Shown here piece after piece: positions 5,266 to 5,435 of a stretch of DNA of 5,435 nt. This DNA comes from DASYTH01 sp035762905. Lineage in GTDB: Bacteria; Actinomycetota; Actinomycetes; Mycobacteriales; Pseudonocardiaceae. The DNA lies in the NCBI RefSeq assembly GCF_035762905.1, contig NZ_DASUCC010000079.1, forward strand, positions 1-5,435, in the 5' to 3' direction. Numbering within the stretch: position 1 is the first letter of the stretch; each line of letters begins with the position of its first letter. A program made the translations under genes and the position numbers. The notes below the pieces were generated by a model. It made no database searches. It saw nothing but the letters and a program-made list of their open reading frames with translations, and was not told where the DNA came from.

Positions 5266-5435
5266 TCGAGGCGGGGCTGACCCTTCCACTGCGGATCGCC
5301 GAAGAGCTCATCGCGCACGCTCGCGCGGAGGTGCCGAACGAGGCGTGCGGGCTGCTGGCCGGGAGCCTCGCGACCGGCGTGGCGACGGCGTACCACCCGG
5401 CGCGCAATGCCGATGCCAGCCCGTACGTGTACACC
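5262..5435 (+). CDS. Second JAMM/MPN+ (M67 family) metalloprotease, N-terminal part only
   Basis: An open frame of 58 codons starts at GTG, sharing GTGA with the cysM stop, and runs off the window end. Residues 15-34, with HARAEVPNEACG as core, match the start of the JAMM domain, including the zinc-site-adjacent Glu27, and the later RNADASPYVY aligns with NAARSPTFYEF of the upstream Mec. The HxH-x7-S-x2-D half of the motif would lie beyond the end, so catalytic competence cannot be judged. It is clearly related to, but diverged from, the gene at 3584-4012, so it is a paralogue rather than a recent duplicate. Likely roles are a second CysO-adduct hydrolase or a protease for another ubiquitin-like carrier, both inferred from position. 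It is too short and uses a GTG start, so it is easily missed. Confidence 0.85.
   Translation, partial: MIEAGLTLPLRIAEELIAHARAEVPNEACGLLAGSLATGVATAYHPARNADASPYVYT

Noticed and set aside
4213..5289. A 358-codon minus-strand open frame opposite cysM
   Set aside because: It is antisense to a complete cysM whose catalytic residues are all present, and its own translation resembles no known family.
1..5435. Search for a novel defence, mobile or RNA-based system
   Set aside because: No repeats, inverted termini, transposase, tRNA-like or hairpin-terminator structures were recognised by eye, and all but about 70 bases are covered by recognised genes in a conserved order.

Overview
The window looks like a chromosomal segment from a high-GC actinobacterium. 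The DNA is strongly GC-rich, GTG starts are common, and gene order and product sequences match, gene for gene, the Mycobacterium tuberculosis stretch Rv1330c-Rv1336 as I recall it (pncB1, clpS, DUF2017, P1 peptidase, mec, cysO, cysM). The genus cannot be fixed from this piece. There are no signs of mobile DNA, CRISPR or RNA genes, and coding density is near total.

Layout. The left third (1-1654) is read leftward: pncB (nicotinate phosphoribosyltransferase) and then, 10 bases further on, pncA (nicotinamidase, cut by the window start). Together they form the two-step nicotinamide to nicotinate mononucleotide branch of NAD salvage. A 31-base gap (1655-1685) separates pncB from a rightward gene train. 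Both genes facing the gap lack a Shine-Dalgarno site, and both have a -10-like hexamer exactly 6 bases before the ATG, so both transcripts may be leaderless.

The rightward train (1686-5435) holds seven genes with almost no spacing: clpS, a DUF2017 gene, a P1/S58-family self-cleaving peptidase, a JAMM protease (mec type), cysO, cysM and the start of a second JAMM protease. Three of the six junctions are 4-base GTGA overlaps and the others are 7 to 22 bases or less, so this reads as one operon with translational coupling.

How the genes work together. ClpS delivers N-degron substrates to the Clp protease. CysO, CysM and Mec form the known protein-carrier route to cysteine: thiocarboxylated CysO donates sulfur, CysM joins it to O-phosphoserine-derived aminoacrylate, and Mec releases cysteine from the CysO C-terminus. 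The key residues for this cycle are visible, including the Gly-Gly end of CysO, the PLP lysine and phosphoserine-selecting arginine of CysM, and the full JAMM motif of Mec. The P1 peptidase shows the Asn|Thr cleavage point of the NylC type. Its substrate and the function of DUF2017 are unknown.

The most useful points for follow-up are the second JAMM gene after cysM, the pncB-pncA linkage, the mirror-image leaderless starts in the 31-base gap, and the clpS/P1 peptidase association. I do not see a wholly new system: most of the window is a conserved actinobacterial neighbourhood.
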